In this document: piece after piece, positions 16,886-25,077 of the stretch
How positions within the stretch are numbered: the first letter of the stretch is position 1
Layout of the letters: every line of letters begins with the position of its first letter
From: an uncultured Oscillospiraceae bacterium
GTDB lineage: Bacteria; Bacillota; Clostridia; Oscillospirales; Oscillospiraceae
Direction of reading: 5' to 3'
Assembly: GCA_905234625.1 (NCBI GenBank)
Contig: CAJOIC010000003.1
Location: 88,180-128,715 of the forward strand
Length of the DNA stretch: 40,536 bases
Made by a program: the position numbers and the translations under genes
Notes under the pieces: model-generated
The model's input: the letters and a program-made list of their open reading frames with translations, nothing else
The model's database searches: none
Told to the model about the DNA's origin: nothing

Positions 16886-18644
16886 TAAAGTCGGCTGGCG
16901 TCTGGGTAAGACGCTTGACGGACGATATGAGATGATCTCCGTCCTGGGCATCGGCGGCATGGCCGTCGTTTACAAAGCCTTCGATCATAAGCTCAAGCGC
17001 AACGTGGCCATCAAGGTCCTTCGGGACGATGTGGCCATGGACGCACAGTCCCGCCGCCGCTTCCGCACGGAGTATCAGGCGGTCGGAATGCTGAGCCATC
17101 CCAATATTCGCGCAGTGTATGACGTGGTCTCCTCCGGGGACACGGAGTATATCGTGATGGAGTATGTGGAGGGCATCAACCTCAAGCAATACATGAAGAA
17201 AAAGGGCGCTCTCTCCTGGAAGGAGACGCTCCACTTCGCCACGCAGATCGCGAAGGCTCTCAGCCACGCCCATTCCAAGGGCATTATCCACATGGACATC
17301 AAGCCCCAGAACATCATGCTTCCCAAAGACGGGACGGCGAAGGTGGCTGATTTCGGCATCGCGCAGTTCGGTGACACGGGAGAGGACGACGGGGACTCCG
17401 AGGAGGCCGTCGGCAGCATCCACTATATCTCCCCAGAGCAGGCCCGGGGCGAGGCCGTGGATGCCCGGTCCGACATCTACTCCCTGGGTGTCGTCATGTA
17501 TGAGATGCTCACGGGCAGGCTCCCCTTTGACGGGGAATCCGTGGCGGAGGTGGCGGTGAAGCACTACACCGTCGTGCCCGAGGCACCCACCGTCATCAAT
17601 CCCGAGATCCCGCCGGAGCTGGAGGAGATCACGCTTCACGCCATGCAGCCGAATCCGGACGACCGTTACGCCACCATCGACGAGATGCTGACGGACCTGG
17701 AGGATTTCCGCAAGGGCCAGACCGCAGCCATCACATCCGTCGTGCGCAGGGCGCTGGCGGATCAGGCAGCCAAGGACAAAACCCCCGTCGTCCGCGACGA
17801 GATCCATATCATCACCCGAAACGTTCCCCGGATCAGCACCGCCGGTGAGCTCTCAAAGGAGGGATATCAGCGCCGCCGTACCCGGGCCAACCGCATCAGC
17901 ACGCTCCTGGGCTTCAGCCTGGTCATCGCCTTCGCGCTGTTCCTGTTTGGCTTCGTCTGGAAGTATTGGCTCCAGGAGATATTCTCCGATGCCGAGCGCA
18001 TGAATGTTCCCAGCTTCGTGGGACAGACCGAAGATTCCATCCTGAACGACGAGAGCATGACGGAGATATTCGACTTCGCCGTGACCTACAAGGCCGACTC
18101 CGTCCATCCCGAGGGGGAGATCATAGGGCAGAATCCCGACGCCGGCGCAAGCCGCATGATCATTCCCGACGGCATCAAGGTGGAGCTCACCGTCAGCTCC
18201 GGTATCAAGCTCGTGCCCCTGCCGGATGTGGCGAACCTGGCTTATACTGACGCCCAGGTGGAGTTGCAGAGCATCGGTCTGAATGTGGAGACGATCCTGG
18301 AAGCCTCGGAGGACATCACGAAAAACTACGTCATACGCACCGAGCCCGAGGGCGGCGCGTCGGTCTCCAGCGGCAGCACGGTGACCATGGTGGTCAGCGC
18401 GGGGCCGGAGGTCACCATGCGCACGGTCCCGAATGTGGTCGGCATGACCAAAGCAGAAGCCATGATGAAGCTGCAGCAGCAGGGATTCGTGTGCTCCGAG
18501 ACTGAGGTCACCTACGTCAGCTCCGAGGCGGACGAGGAGGGCAAGGTCATTTGGCAGAACCCGTCCGACGACGAAAAGATCATCGGCACAAAGGTCTATA
18601 TCCAGGTGGGCAGCGGCTCCGCCATGGGCGCGGGACAAGGGTGA
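16878..18644 (+). CDS. prkC: PASTA-domain Ser/Thr kinase (PrkC/Stk)
   Basis: A 588-residue membrane kinase that senses muropeptides or lipid II outside and phosphorylates proteins inside. The kinase domain covers about residues 14-275: glycine loop GIGGMAVVYKA, catalytic lysine K46 in VAIKVL, the catalytic loop HMDIKPQN (H138, D140) and ADFGIAQF. One membrane helix lies near 344-365 (FSLVIAFALFLFGFVWKYWL), followed by three PASTA domains (about 373-440, 441-510, 511-585). The start is GTG. The catalytic loop has methionine where most relatives have arginine (HRD), so this is a non-RD kinase. Confidence 0.95.
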   Translation: MDNKVGWRLGKTLDGRYEMISVLGIGGMAVVYKAFDHKLKRNVAIKVLRDDVAMDAQSRRRFRTEYQAVGMLSHPNIRAVYDVVSSGDTEYIVMEYVEGINLKQYMKKKGALSWKETLHFATQIAKALSHAHSKGIIHMDIKPQNIMLPKDGTAKVADFGIAQFGDTGEDDGDSEEAVGSIHYISPEQARGEAVDARSDIYSLGVVMYEMLTGRLPFDGESVAEVAVKHYTVVPEAPTVINPEIPPELEEITLHAMQPNPDDRYATIDEMLTDLEDFRKGQTAAITSVVRRALADQAAKDKTPVVRDEIHIITRNVPRISTAGELSKEGYQRRRTRANRISTLLGFSLVIAFALFLFGFVWKYWLQEIFSDAERMNVPSFVGQTEDSILNDESMTEIFDFAVTYKADSVHPEGEIIGQNPDAGASRMIIPDGIKVELTVSSGIKLVPLPDVANLAYTDAQVELQSIGLNVETILEASEDITKNYVIRTEPEGGASVSSGSTVTMVVSAGPEVTMRTVPNVVGMTKAEAMMKLQQQGFVCSETEVTYVSSEADEEGKVIWQNPSDDEKIIGTKVYIQVGSGSAMGAGQG

Positions 18645-18648
18645 TCGC

Positions 18649-19533
18649 TTGAGCGCAGAGGGTACCATCATCCGCGCCATGAGTGGGTTTTACTATGTAC
18701 GCAGCGCCGGAGAGGAGATCGCCTGCCGCGCCAAGGGCCGCTTCCGCCGAGAGGGCATAACGCCTCTCGTGGGGGATAGGGTGTTGCTGGAGCGCAATGC
18801 CGACGGTTCCGGCACGGTGGCGGAGATACTGCCCCGCAGGAACGCTTTCTCACGGCCCGCCGTGGCGAACGTGGATCTGCTGGTGATGATCGTGTCGGAG
18901 GCTATCCCTGTGACGGAGCCGTACCTGGCCGACCGCGTCACGGTGCGCTGTGAGAAAAACGGCTGCGGCGCGGCGATCGTTGTCAACAAGTGCGATCTCT
19001 CTCCCGGGGACCGGCTCGCTGCTGTCTACGAGGCGACGGGCTATCCGGTCTGGCGTGTCAGCGCCGCGACGGGGGAGGGTATCAGCGAGCTCCGCAGGGG
19101 CCTCGCCGGAAAGATCTGCTGCTTCACCGGGAACTCCGGCGTGGGCAAAAGCAGCGTCCTGAACGCCCTGGACCCAGCCTTCACCATCCCCACCGGGGAG
19201 GTCAGCCGCAAGCTGGGCAGAGGCAGGCACACTACGCGGCACGTGGAGCTTTTCGCTTTGGGCGAGGATACGCTCATCGCCGACACTCCGGGCTTTGCCT
19301 CCTTCGGCGACGAGACGGAGGAGCCTATCTTCCCGGAGGAACTACCGGCGCTGTTCCCGGAGTTCGGACCCTATCGGGATACCTGCCGGTTCGACGACTG
19401 CACCCACCGAAGAGAACCCGGCTGCTCCGTGCGGGAGGCGTCGGAGGCGGGAGCGATCCATCCCAGCCGGTACGCGTCCTATCTCCGGATGTACGAGGAG
19501 GCCTCTCATCTGAAAAGATGGGAGCTCCGATAA
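18649..19533 (+). CDS. rsgA: Ribosome small-subunit GTPase RsgA
   Basis: RsgA is a circularly permuted GTPase that tests the maturing 30S subunit. The 294-residue product has an OB fold with GFYYVRSAGEEIACRAKGRF, then the permuted motifs in the order NKCD (G4), GNSGVGKSS (G1) and DTPGF (G3), and a C-terminal zinc site in CRFDDCTHRREPGC. The start is probably TTG 18649, 4 bases after the prkC stop; no better start fits the conserved N-terminus. Neither rpe nor thiN follows, unlike in Bacillus. Confidence 0.94.
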   Translation: MSAEGTIIRAMSGFYYVRSAGEEIACRAKGRFRREGITPLVGDRVLLERNADGSGTVAEILPRRNAFSRPAVANVDLLVMIVSEAIPVTEPYLADRVTVRCEKNGCGAAIVVNKCDLSPGDRLAAVYEATGYPVWRVSAATGEGISELRRGLAGKICCFTGNSGVGKSSVLNALDPAFTIPTGEVSRKLGRGRHTTRHVELFALGEDTLIADTPGFASFGDETEEPIFPEELPALFPEFGPYRDTCRFDDCTHRREPGCSVREASEAGAIHPSRYASYLRMYEEASHLKRWELR

Positions 19534-19545
19534 CTACACAATATG

Positions 19546-19578
19546 ACCGCCTTTTCCATAGACTGTGGAAGAGGTGGT
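19546..19578 (+). promoter_or_regulatory. Hairpin covering the ribosome-binding site of the 50-residue membrane protein, with a CATA box
   Basis: ACCGCCTTTTCCATA pairs with TGTGGAAGAGGTGGT, about 15 bp with three G-U pairs and a 3-base loop. The right arm includes the Shine-Dalgarno GAGGTGG about 9 bases before the start at 19586. CATAGACT (19557-19564), similar to a mother-cell sigma -10 box, lies at the tip. The same 12-mer CTTTTCCATAGA occurs again at 19766-19777 before the next gene. Confidence 0.45.
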
Positions 19579-19585
19579 TTTTCTT

Positions 19586-19738
19586 ATGAGGTGCAGAAAA
19601 AAGGGCGGCTTCATCGCCTGGGCGGCCATCGTGGTGGGCGCTGTCATCCTGTGCATCCTCGTTCTCCCGGCGTGGTTCTGGTGGCTGGTATGCGGCTGCG
19701 CGCTCCTGACAGGCGGTTTTCTTCTGCTGCGGAAATAG
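19586..19738 (+). CDS. 50-residue single- or double-pass membrane protein
   Basis: A small open frame: a basic start MRCRKKGGF, then almost entirely hydrophobic (IAWAAIVVGAVILCILVLPA and WLVCGCALLTGGFLLL), ending RK. It is preceded by GAGGTGG at a good distance. The shape, two helices around a proline-tryptophan turn, is frequent among small proteins near sporulation genes in Clostridia, and the next gene is a spore-coat type protein. No function can be assigned. The matching leader hairpins suggest it is expressed together with the next gene. Confidence 0.7.
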   Translation: MRCRKKGGFIAWAAIVVGAVILCILVLPAWFWWLVCGCALLTGGFLLLRK

Positions 19739-19760
19739 GCATATCCCGCACTGTGTCGGC

Positions 19761-19793
19761 ATAGCTTTTCCATAGAAACTATGCAAGGAGCGA
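19761..19793 (+). promoter_or_regulatory. Hairpin covering the ribosome-binding site of the SPOCS/LysM gene, with a CATA box
   Basis: CATAG-AAA-CTATG (19771-19783) extends through a mismatch into CTTTT paired with AAGGAG-side bases, so the Shine-Dalgarno AAGGAG (19785-19790) is at least partly paired. CATAGAAA is similar to a mother-cell sigma -10 box. This is the weakest of the five hairpins of this type; the stem has a mismatch and a bulge. Confidence 0.4.
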
Positions 19794-19800
19794 TATTGAC

Positions 19801-21303
19801 ATGGATACGGCTTTGAAGACGAACAGCACGGAGCGGCTGGCGCTGATATGGTGCGGCAGCGCCGGAAAAGAGCTGACGGAGGAATATGTCGTTCCGGACA
19901 GTATGCCGGATGTGGGTGAGATCCTGGACGCCAGGGGCGTCCTGACGGTGCAGGGCAAGGACACGGAGGCAGGCAGCGTGCATCTGAACGCGTCGCTGTC
20001 CGTGTCCGTGGTCTATGCGCCGGAGGATTGCGGAGGGATCCGAAGTCTGGAGTTGACGCTTCCGGCAGATATCCGTCTGGACGCGCCGGAGGCGGATACG
20101 GACTGCCGGACCGTGGCGCGTCTGCGCGTGCGCTCCGTGGAAGCGAGGCTCCTGAACTCCCGCAAGATCGCCGTGAGAGCGGAGGCGGAGGCGGAGGTGT
20201 GCTGTTACCGAAGCGAGACCCTCAGCCTTTCGGCGGGTATGGAGGACGAGGGCTGCGGCGCGCATATCCGCATGGAGACGGCGCAGGCCATGCTGGTGAC
20301 CGATGTGCGGGAAAAGACCTTCGCCGTGACGGATGAGTATCCGTGGCCCTCGGGCTGCGGCGGCGCGGATAAGATCCTCTCCCGTCAGGTGGACGTGGTG
20401 ACGGAGGATGTAAAATTCGTGGGCGGGAAGGTCCTGTTCCGGGGGCGCGTGCGCAGCGAGCTCTTGCTGGCCGATCCTGCCTCGGAAAAGACCTTTTTTG
20501 GCCGGTATGAAACGGAGTTTTCACAGATCATGGAGGTGGACGCACAGCAGGAGGATACGCAGCCGGAGCTTACGATCTTTTTCACCGGGGTGTATTTCGA
20601 CCTGCCGGAGCCGGGCTCCGACGGGGACCGGCTTCGTGCGGAGATCCATATGGGGGCCCAATGCGTCTGCCGGGAGCGGCGGGAGCTTCCGTATATGGCG
20701 GACCTTTACAGCAGCCGCACGGAGCTGATACCGAGATGTGAGAACGTGCGTCTCGTCCGGGATGTGCGGGCGGTGGTCATGAGACAGACGGTGGCAAACC
20801 GGATCGAAGGCGCCGAACGGGAGGCGGAGCTTCTGCAGACGGGAGCGTCCGTGGGAGGCATTATGGTTGAGGACGGCGCGGTGAAAACCGCCGTGAACGT
20901 GCGCCTTATGTACATCCTGCCGGACGGCGGCTGCTCATCGGTACGGGGCAGGCTGCCTGCGGAGTTCACTCTGCCGGAGCTTCCTGCCGGAGCGGCGCTG
21001 CGGAACGTCTCTGTGGCCGTGACGGATATCTACTGCGTACCCGGCACGGGGGACGTGCGGGTGACCCTGCGCCTGGACGCGCTGGCGGTGGAGGAGACGG
21101 AGATCTCCTGCGTCTGCGCCGTGGAGGAGGACGCAGACGCATGGAGCGCTCGGGGACGAATGCCCTCCGCCGTGCTTCTGCGCATCCCTGCGGGGACGGA
21201 TCTCTGGACCGTGGCGCGGAGATATCGCTCCTCTGTGGAGGATATCCTTCTCGTGAACGAGGGCCGTCGGGACGGGCTCCTTCTCATCCCCAAGGGAAGA
21301 TAA
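19801..21303 (+). CDS. SPOCS (DUF3794) and LysM domain spore-coat-type protein
   Basis: A 500-residue protein with an N-terminal SPOCS region (YVVPDSMPDVGEILDARGVL is a typical signature, residues 24-43), further DUF3794-like beta-rich repeats (TDEYPWP ... DVVTEDVKFVGGKVLFRGRV and later VAVTDIYCVPGTGDVRV), and a C-terminal LysM module (LRIPAGTDLWTVARRYRSSV, then LLVNEGRR and LLIPKG). SPOCS-LysM proteins such as SpoVID/SafA-like factors attach coat layers to the forespore surface, with LysM binding the cortex. It therefore probably works in spore envelope assembly and is made in the mother cell. No signal peptide is seen, which fits. Confidence 0.9.
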   Translation: MDTALKTNSTERLALIWCGSAGKELTEEYVVPDSMPDVGEILDARGVLTVQGKDTEAGSVHLNASLSVSVVYAPEDCGGIRSLELTLPADIRLDAPEADTDCRTVARLRVRSVEARLLNSRKIAVRAEAEAEVCCYRSETLSLSAGMEDEGCGAHIRMETAQAMLVTDVREKTFAVTDEYPWPSGCGGADKILSRQVDVVTEDVKFVGGKVLFRGRVRSELLLADPASEKTFFGRYETEFSQIMEVDAQQEDTQPELTIFFTGVYFDLPEPGSDGDRLRAEIHMGAQCVCRERRELPYMADLYSSRTELIPRCENVRLVRDVRAVVMRQTVANRIEGAEREAELLQTGASVGGIMVEDGAVKTAVNVRLMYILPDGGCSSVRGRLPAEFTLPELPAGAALRNVSVAVTDIYCVPGTGDVRVTLRLDALAVEETEISCVCAVEEDADAWSARGRMPSAVLLRIPAGTDLWTVARRYRSSVEDILLVNEGRRDGLLLIPKGR

Positions 21304-21308
21304 ATGTG

Positions 21309-21358
21309 TTGATATTGCGCGGATAATGTGGTAAAATACCCTGTAAAAACTTACAGGG
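21309..21358 (+). promoter_or_regulatory. Sigma-A promoter and ribosome-site hairpin of yebC
   Basis: TTGATA (21309-21314), 17 bases, TAAAAT (21332-21337). Directly after it CCCTGTAA (21339-21346) pairs perfectly with TTACAGGG (21351-21358) around a 4-base loop; the right arm carries GGGAG, the Shine-Dalgarno. Transcription would begin near 21344, inside the left arm, so only read-through RNA from upstream could form the full hairpin. Confidence 0.65.
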
Positions 21359-21369
21359 AGATGAAATAG

Positions 21370-22107
21370 ATGTCCGGACATTCCAAGTGGCATAATATTC
21401 AGAAGACCAAGGGTGCGGCCGATGCCAAGCGCGCGCAGGCCTTTACGAAGATCGCGCGGGAGATGATCGTCGCGGTCAAGGAGGGCGGCAGCGGCGACCC
21501 GAAGAACAATATGCGTCTAGCGGCCGTCATTACCAAGGCCAAGGCCGCCAATATGCCGAACGACAATATCAAGCGCACCATCGAAAAGGCGCTCGGCAAC
21601 GGCGATACCTCCAGCTTCGAGTCCGTCACCTATGAGGGCTATGGTCCCGGCGGCGTGGCGGTCATCGTGGAGGCTATGACGGATAACCGCAACCGCACCG
21701 CCAGCGAGGTCCGGCACAGCTTTGACAAATATAACGGCAATCTCGGCGCCGCCAACTGCGTCTCCTGGTCCTTTGACCGCAAGGGCGTCATCGTGGTGGA
21801 CAACGAGGACGGCGACCTGGACGAGGACAGCGTCCTCATGGACGCCATGGAAGCCGGCGCCGCCGATATGGAGACGGAGGAGGGCATCTTCACCCTCTAC
21901 ACCGCTACCGCGGACGTCACCACCGTCGCGGACTATATGACCGAGCACGGCTATAAGCTCCTCTCCGCCCAGGAGGAGATGGTCCCCCAGAACTACATCA
22001 CGCTCACCGCCGAGGGCGATATCAAGAACATGCAGAAGATGCTGGACGCCTTCGACGATAACGACGATGTCCAGAACGTCTGGCACAACTGGGAGAACAA
22101 CGACTGA
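21370..22107 (+). CDS. yebC: YebC/PmpR family translational or transcriptional regulator
   Basis: A 245-residue YebC/TACO1 family protein. It begins MSGHSKWHNIQKTKGAADAK, the family hallmark, followed by FTKIAREMIVAVKEGGSGDP, MPNDNIKRTIEKALG and YEGYGPGGVAVIVEAMTDN. Family members were first seen as DNA-binding regulators; recent work ties YebC-type proteins to ribosomes stalled on proline stretches. It has its own promoter and terminator, so it is a single-gene unit. Length is normal. Confidence 0.96.
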   Translation: MSGHSKWHNIQKTKGAADAKRAQAFTKIAREMIVAVKEGGSGDPKNNMRLAAVITKAKAANMPNDNIKRTIEKALGNGDTSSFESVTYEGYGPGGVAVIVEAMTDNRNRTASEVRHSFDKYNGNLGAANCVSWSFDRKGVIVVDNEDGDLDEDSVLMDAMEAGAADMETEEGIFTLYTATADVTTVADYMTEHGYKLLSAQEEMVPQNYITLTAEGDIKNMQKMLDAFDDNDDVQNVWHNWENND

Positions 22108-22119
22108 TAAAGGGAAAAT

Positions 22120-22154
22120 GACTGAAGAAGGGGGACCTTCTTCAGTCGCTTTTT
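22120..22154 (+). terminator. Rho-independent terminator of yebC
   Basis: GACTGAAGAAGG (22120-22131) pairs perfectly with CCTTCTTCAGTC (22136-22147) around GGGA, followed by GCTTTTTC. It sits 12 bases after the yebC stop and before the rnpB promoter. Confidence 0.9.
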
Positions 22155-22167
22155 CATTGTGTTCGGC

Positions 22168-22195
22168 TTGCAAACCCGGATATATATGATATAAT
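22168..22195 (+). promoter_or_regulatory. Promoter of rnpB
   Basis: TTGCAA (22168-22173), 16 bases, TATAAT (22190-22195). The predicted start near 22202 coincides with the 5' strand of helix P1 of RNase P RNA, which supports both calls. Confidence 0.8.
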
Positions 22196-22201
22196 ACACC
22201 C

Positions 22202-22547
22202 GCGAGCTTTCTGAACGGCCGCGGGTACGAGCCGAAAGGCTGTGCGTGAGGAAAGTCCGGGCTCCACAGGGCAAGGATAACGGGTAACGCCCGCCGATGG
22301 CGACATCAGGACAAGTGCAACAGAAACAGACCGCCGTCCCCGAAAGGCGGTGTAAGAGACCACCCGGCGGACTGGCGACAGCCCGCCGCTGTAAACTCTA
22401 TCCGGAGCAACACCGTGGAGGGGAAGGGTCATTCGACCCCTGCAAGACCTGCCCGGTCTCCCCGAGGAGGTGGCTGGAGCGTGCCGGCAACGGTACGCCT
22501 AGATAGATGGCCGTTTTTAACAGGACCCGGCTTACAGGGAAACTCGC
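22202..22547 (+). ncRNA. rnpB: RNase P RNA (class A)
   Basis: The catalytic RNA of RNase P, which trims the 5' ends of pre-tRNAs. Conserved blocks are present in order: GAGGAAAGTCCGGGCTCC near the 5' end (CR I), ACAGAAACAGACCGCC in the middle (CR II-III region), GCAAGACCTGCCC, AGATAGATGGCCGT and the 3' ACAGGACCCGGCTTAC (CR V). The ends GCGAGCTTT and GAAACTCGC can form helix P1. The pairing plan with distal GGCGG/CCGCC stems suggests the ancestral type A fold, not the Bacillus type B fold, as usual for Clostridia. Exact ends are estimates. Open reading frames across this stretch are not coding. Confidence 0.95.
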
Positions 22548-22550
22548 CGC

Positions 22551-22583
22551 AAAAGAGACAGGAGCTTCTCCTGTCTCTTTTTA
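22551..22583 (+). terminator. Rho-independent terminator of rnpB
   Basis: AAAAGAGACAGGAG and CTCCTGTCTCTTTT form a perfect 14-bp stem with the loop CTT, ending in a run of five T. It lies 4 bases after the RNA. Confidence 0.92.
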
Positions 22584-22607
22584 TATCAAGTTGTAGGAAT
22601 CTGTTTC

Positions 22608-22637
22608 TTGTCCTGACACAAGATGTGGTATTATAAT
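22608..22637 (+). promoter_or_regulatory. Candidate promoter of murD
   Basis: TATAAT at 22632-22637 with TTGTCC at 22608-22613, spacer 18. CTGACA at 22613 would be too close. The start would be near 22644, only about 17 bases ahead of the murD start codon. Confidence 0.55.
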
Positions 22638-22660
22638 AGCGATGCATGGAGGTGTATGCC

Positions 22661-24046
22661 ATGACCTTGAAAGACTATATCGACTCCCTTGCCGGGAAGA
22701 CCGTCACGGTCGTCGGCGCGGGGATATCGAACCGCCCGCTCATCACGCTTTTGGCGGAGGCGGGCGTTTCCGTGACCGTGAGGGACCGCTCAAGCGCGGA
22801 AGCTCTCGGCGGGTTTTATGACGAGAACGCCGCCAAGGGCGTCTGCTTTATCCTGGGGGACGGGTATCTGGACGGCGAGATGGGGGACGTTGTCTTCCGC
22901 ACACCGGGGATGCATCCCTTCCAGCCTGCCCTGCGGGCCGCGGCGGAGCGGGGGAGCGTCGTCACCAGCGAGATGGAGCTGTTTCTGAAGCTCTGCCCCT
23001 GCCGGGTATTCGCCGTAACGGGCTCCGACGGAAAGACCACCACCACGACCCTCGTTTCAGAGCTCCTGAAGGCCGCAGGCTATACCGTATGGCTGGGGGG
23101 CAACATCGGAAAGCCCCTGCTCTCGGAGGTGGACAGCATGTCTCCGGAGGATGCCGCGGTGCTGGAGCTCAGCTCTTTCCAGCTCCACAGCATGACCTGT
23201 TCGCCGGAGGTGGCCGTCATTACGAACATCTCCCCGAACCATCTGGACGTGCATCCCAGCTACGCGGACTATATCGACGCGAAAAAGCAGGTCTACCGGA
23301 ACCAGTCGGAGGGCTCTCGCCTCGTTCTGAACCTGGACAACGACGTGACCGCATCCTGCGCGGAGGAGGTAAGTGGCGGCGTCTCCTGGTTCAGCCGTCG
23401 CCATACTGTGGACAACGGCTGCTTCCTCCGGGAGGACGGCATGATCTGCCATGCTTCCGCGGGGGAGACGACGGAGCTTCTGTCCGCGTCGGAGCTCCTC
23501 ATCCCTGGCGTCCACAACGTGGAGAACATGATGGCGGCCTTTGCCGCGGTGTGGGGGTACGTGAGTCCGGAGGTCATGCGGACGGTGGCCCGCAGCTTCA
23601 CGGGCGTCGCCCACCGACTGGAGAAGATCCGCGTCCTGCGGGGCGTGACCTACATAAACGACTCCATCGCCTCCAGTCCCAACCGGACTATCGCGGGGCT
23701 CGCCTGCTTCCCGGAGAAGGTCATCCTCATCGCCGGCGGCAAGGACAAGGGTATTTCATACGACGCAGTCGGTCCCGCGATCTGCGCCCATGTGAAGAAG
23801 CTCTATCTCACCGGCATGACGGCCCAAGTCATCGAGGATTCTGTCCGGAAAGCGGCGGAATATGAGCCGGGAGCGCCGGAGATCTACCGGATCGACGGCT
23901 TTGACGAGGCTATTCGCGCGGCGGCGGCTGCTGCGGAGGCGGGAGATGTGGTGCTGCTTTCTCCGGCCAGCACGTCCTTCGACCGATTCAAAAACTTTGA
24001 GGAGCGCGGCAACCGCTTCCGCCGCGTCGTGGAGGAATTGGCGTGA
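22661..24046 (+). CDS. murD: UDP-N-acetylmuramoyl-alanine--D-glutamate ligase
   Basis: MurD adds D-glutamate to UDP-MurNAc-L-Ala with ATP in cytoplasmic peptidoglycan synthesis. The 461-residue product has the N-terminal Rossmann motif VVGAGISNRPL, the ATP loop AVTGSDGKTTTT, ELSSFQL, ITNISPNHLDVH and the C-terminal YINDSIASSPNRTIAGL and LSPASTSFDRFKNFEERG. ATG 22661 follows GGAGGTG by 6 bases and is preferred to the in-frame ATG 22646, which overlaps that ribosome site. It stands outside a mur cluster, next to M42 peptidases, with its own promoter. Confidence 0.95.
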   Translation: MTLKDYIDSLAGKTVTVVGAGISNRPLITLLAEAGVSVTVRDRSSAEALGGFYDENAAKGVCFILGDGYLDGEMGDVVFRTPGMHPFQPALRAAAERGSVVTSEMELFLKLCPCRVFAVTGSDGKTTTTTLVSELLKAAGYTVWLGGNIGKPLLSEVDSMSPEDAAVLELSSFQLHSMTCSPEVAVITNISPNHLDVHPSYADYIDAKKQVYRNQSEGSRLVLNLDNDVTASCAEEVSGGVSWFSRRHTVDNGCFLREDGMICHASAGETTELLSASELLIPGVHNVENMMAAFAAVWGYVSPEVMRTVARSFTGVAHRLEKIRVLRGVTYINDSIASSPNRTIAGLACFPEKVILIAGGKDKGISYDAVGPAICAHVKKLYLTGMTAQVIEDSVRKAAEYEPGAPEIYRIDGFDEAIRAAAAAAEAGDVVLLSPASTSFDRFKNFEERGNRFRRVVEELA

Positions 24047-25074
24047 ATATGGAATTGACGGAACTTACCAGGGCGCTCAGCGCCATCCCGGGGCCTTCCG
24101 GCTTTGAGTCGCCCGTAAGCGAATATATCGCGGAATATGTAAGACCCTTCGCAGACGATGTGAAGATCGATGTGATGGGGACGCTTCTCGCCTGGAAGCG
24201 CTGCGGGAAGACCGGAGCGAAAACAGTGCTCCTGGACGCACACATGGACGAGGTGGGCTTCATCGTCACGGCGGTGGAGGAAGGAGGATTTTTGAAATTC
24301 TCTACCCTGGGCGGGATCGACGCCCGCATCCTGCCTGCGCTGGAGGTGAAGGTCCTGTCCGAGGACGGGCCTCTTTTCGGCGTTATCGGCACCATGCCGC
24401 CCCACGCCTTGAAGGCGGGGGATTCCGACAAAGCCGTGGACGCAGACGACCTGTATATCGACGTGGGCCTGTCACAGGAGGAGGCGGAAAAGCGCGTTCC
24501 CCCGGGGACGCCCGCGGTATATGCCGCGGGCTGCGATACCATGGCAGGAGGCCGTCTCTGCGGCAAGTCCCTGGACGACCGTGTCTGCGCCGCGATCCAG
24601 GTGAAGGCCTTTGAAGACCTGTGCGGCAGGGACCTGAACGTGGACCTGTGCCTGATGATCAGCACCCAGGAGGAGGTAGGCGGCCGCGGGGCCGTCACCG
24701 GCGCCTGGGGCGCTGACCCGGACTATGCCATCGTGTCGGACGTGACCTTCGATAAAGGCACGGACGGCAAGAGCGTCGCCACCGTCCTGGGCAAGGGCGC
24801 CGCCATCGCCGTGGGCCCCAACATGAATACTGCTATGACCCGGGAGCTCGTCCGGCTGGCGGAGGAGAAGGGGATCCCGTACCAGATCGAGGTCTGTCCC
24901 GGGCGGAGCGGCACGAACGCTGAAGAGATCCAGATCTCCCGTCTGGGTGTCGCCACGGCCCTTGTGTCCCTGCCTATCCGGTATATGCATACGCCCATCG
25001 AGTGCGCACTGCCGGAGGATATGGAGAGCGTGCGCCGTCTTGTGGCGGAATATGTCGCGTCGATGGAGGCTTGA
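24043..25074 (+). CDS. M42 family metallopeptidase (first of a tandem pair)
   Basis: A 343-residue dinuclear metal aminopeptidase of the M42 family (glutamyl aminopeptidase or TET-like), which forms large dodecamers and trims short peptides. Ligand motifs are AHMDEVGFIV, DDRVCAA, TQEEVGGRGA (catalytic EE) and the C-terminal MHTPIE histidine. GTG 24043 is best spaced to GGAGGA (24031-24036) and overlaps the murD stop; ATG 24049 is possible. The second paralogue follows after 3 bases. Confidence 0.9.
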   Translation: MNMELTELTRALSAIPGPSGFESPVSEYIAEYVRPFADDVKIDVMGTLLAWKRCGKTGAKTVLLDAHMDEVGFIVTAVEEGGFLKFSTLGGIDARILPALEVKVLSEDGPLFGVIGTMPPHALKAGDSDKAVDADDLYIDVGLSQEEAEKRVPPGTPAVYAAGCDTMAGGRLCGKSLDDRVCAAIQVKAFEDLCGRDLNVDLCLMISTQEEVGGRGAVTGAWGADPDYAIVSDVTFDKGTDGKSVATVLGKGAAIAVGPNMNTAMTRELVRLAEEKGIPYQIEVCPGRSGTNAEEIQISRLGVATALVSLPIRYMHTPIECALPEDMESVRRLVAEYVASMEA

Positions 25075-25077
25075 GTC

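Noticed and set aside
22202-22547. Open frames inside the RNase P RNA region.
   Set aside because: The conserved RNase P blocks, promoter and terminator account for the stretch; the frames have no ribosome sites or domains.
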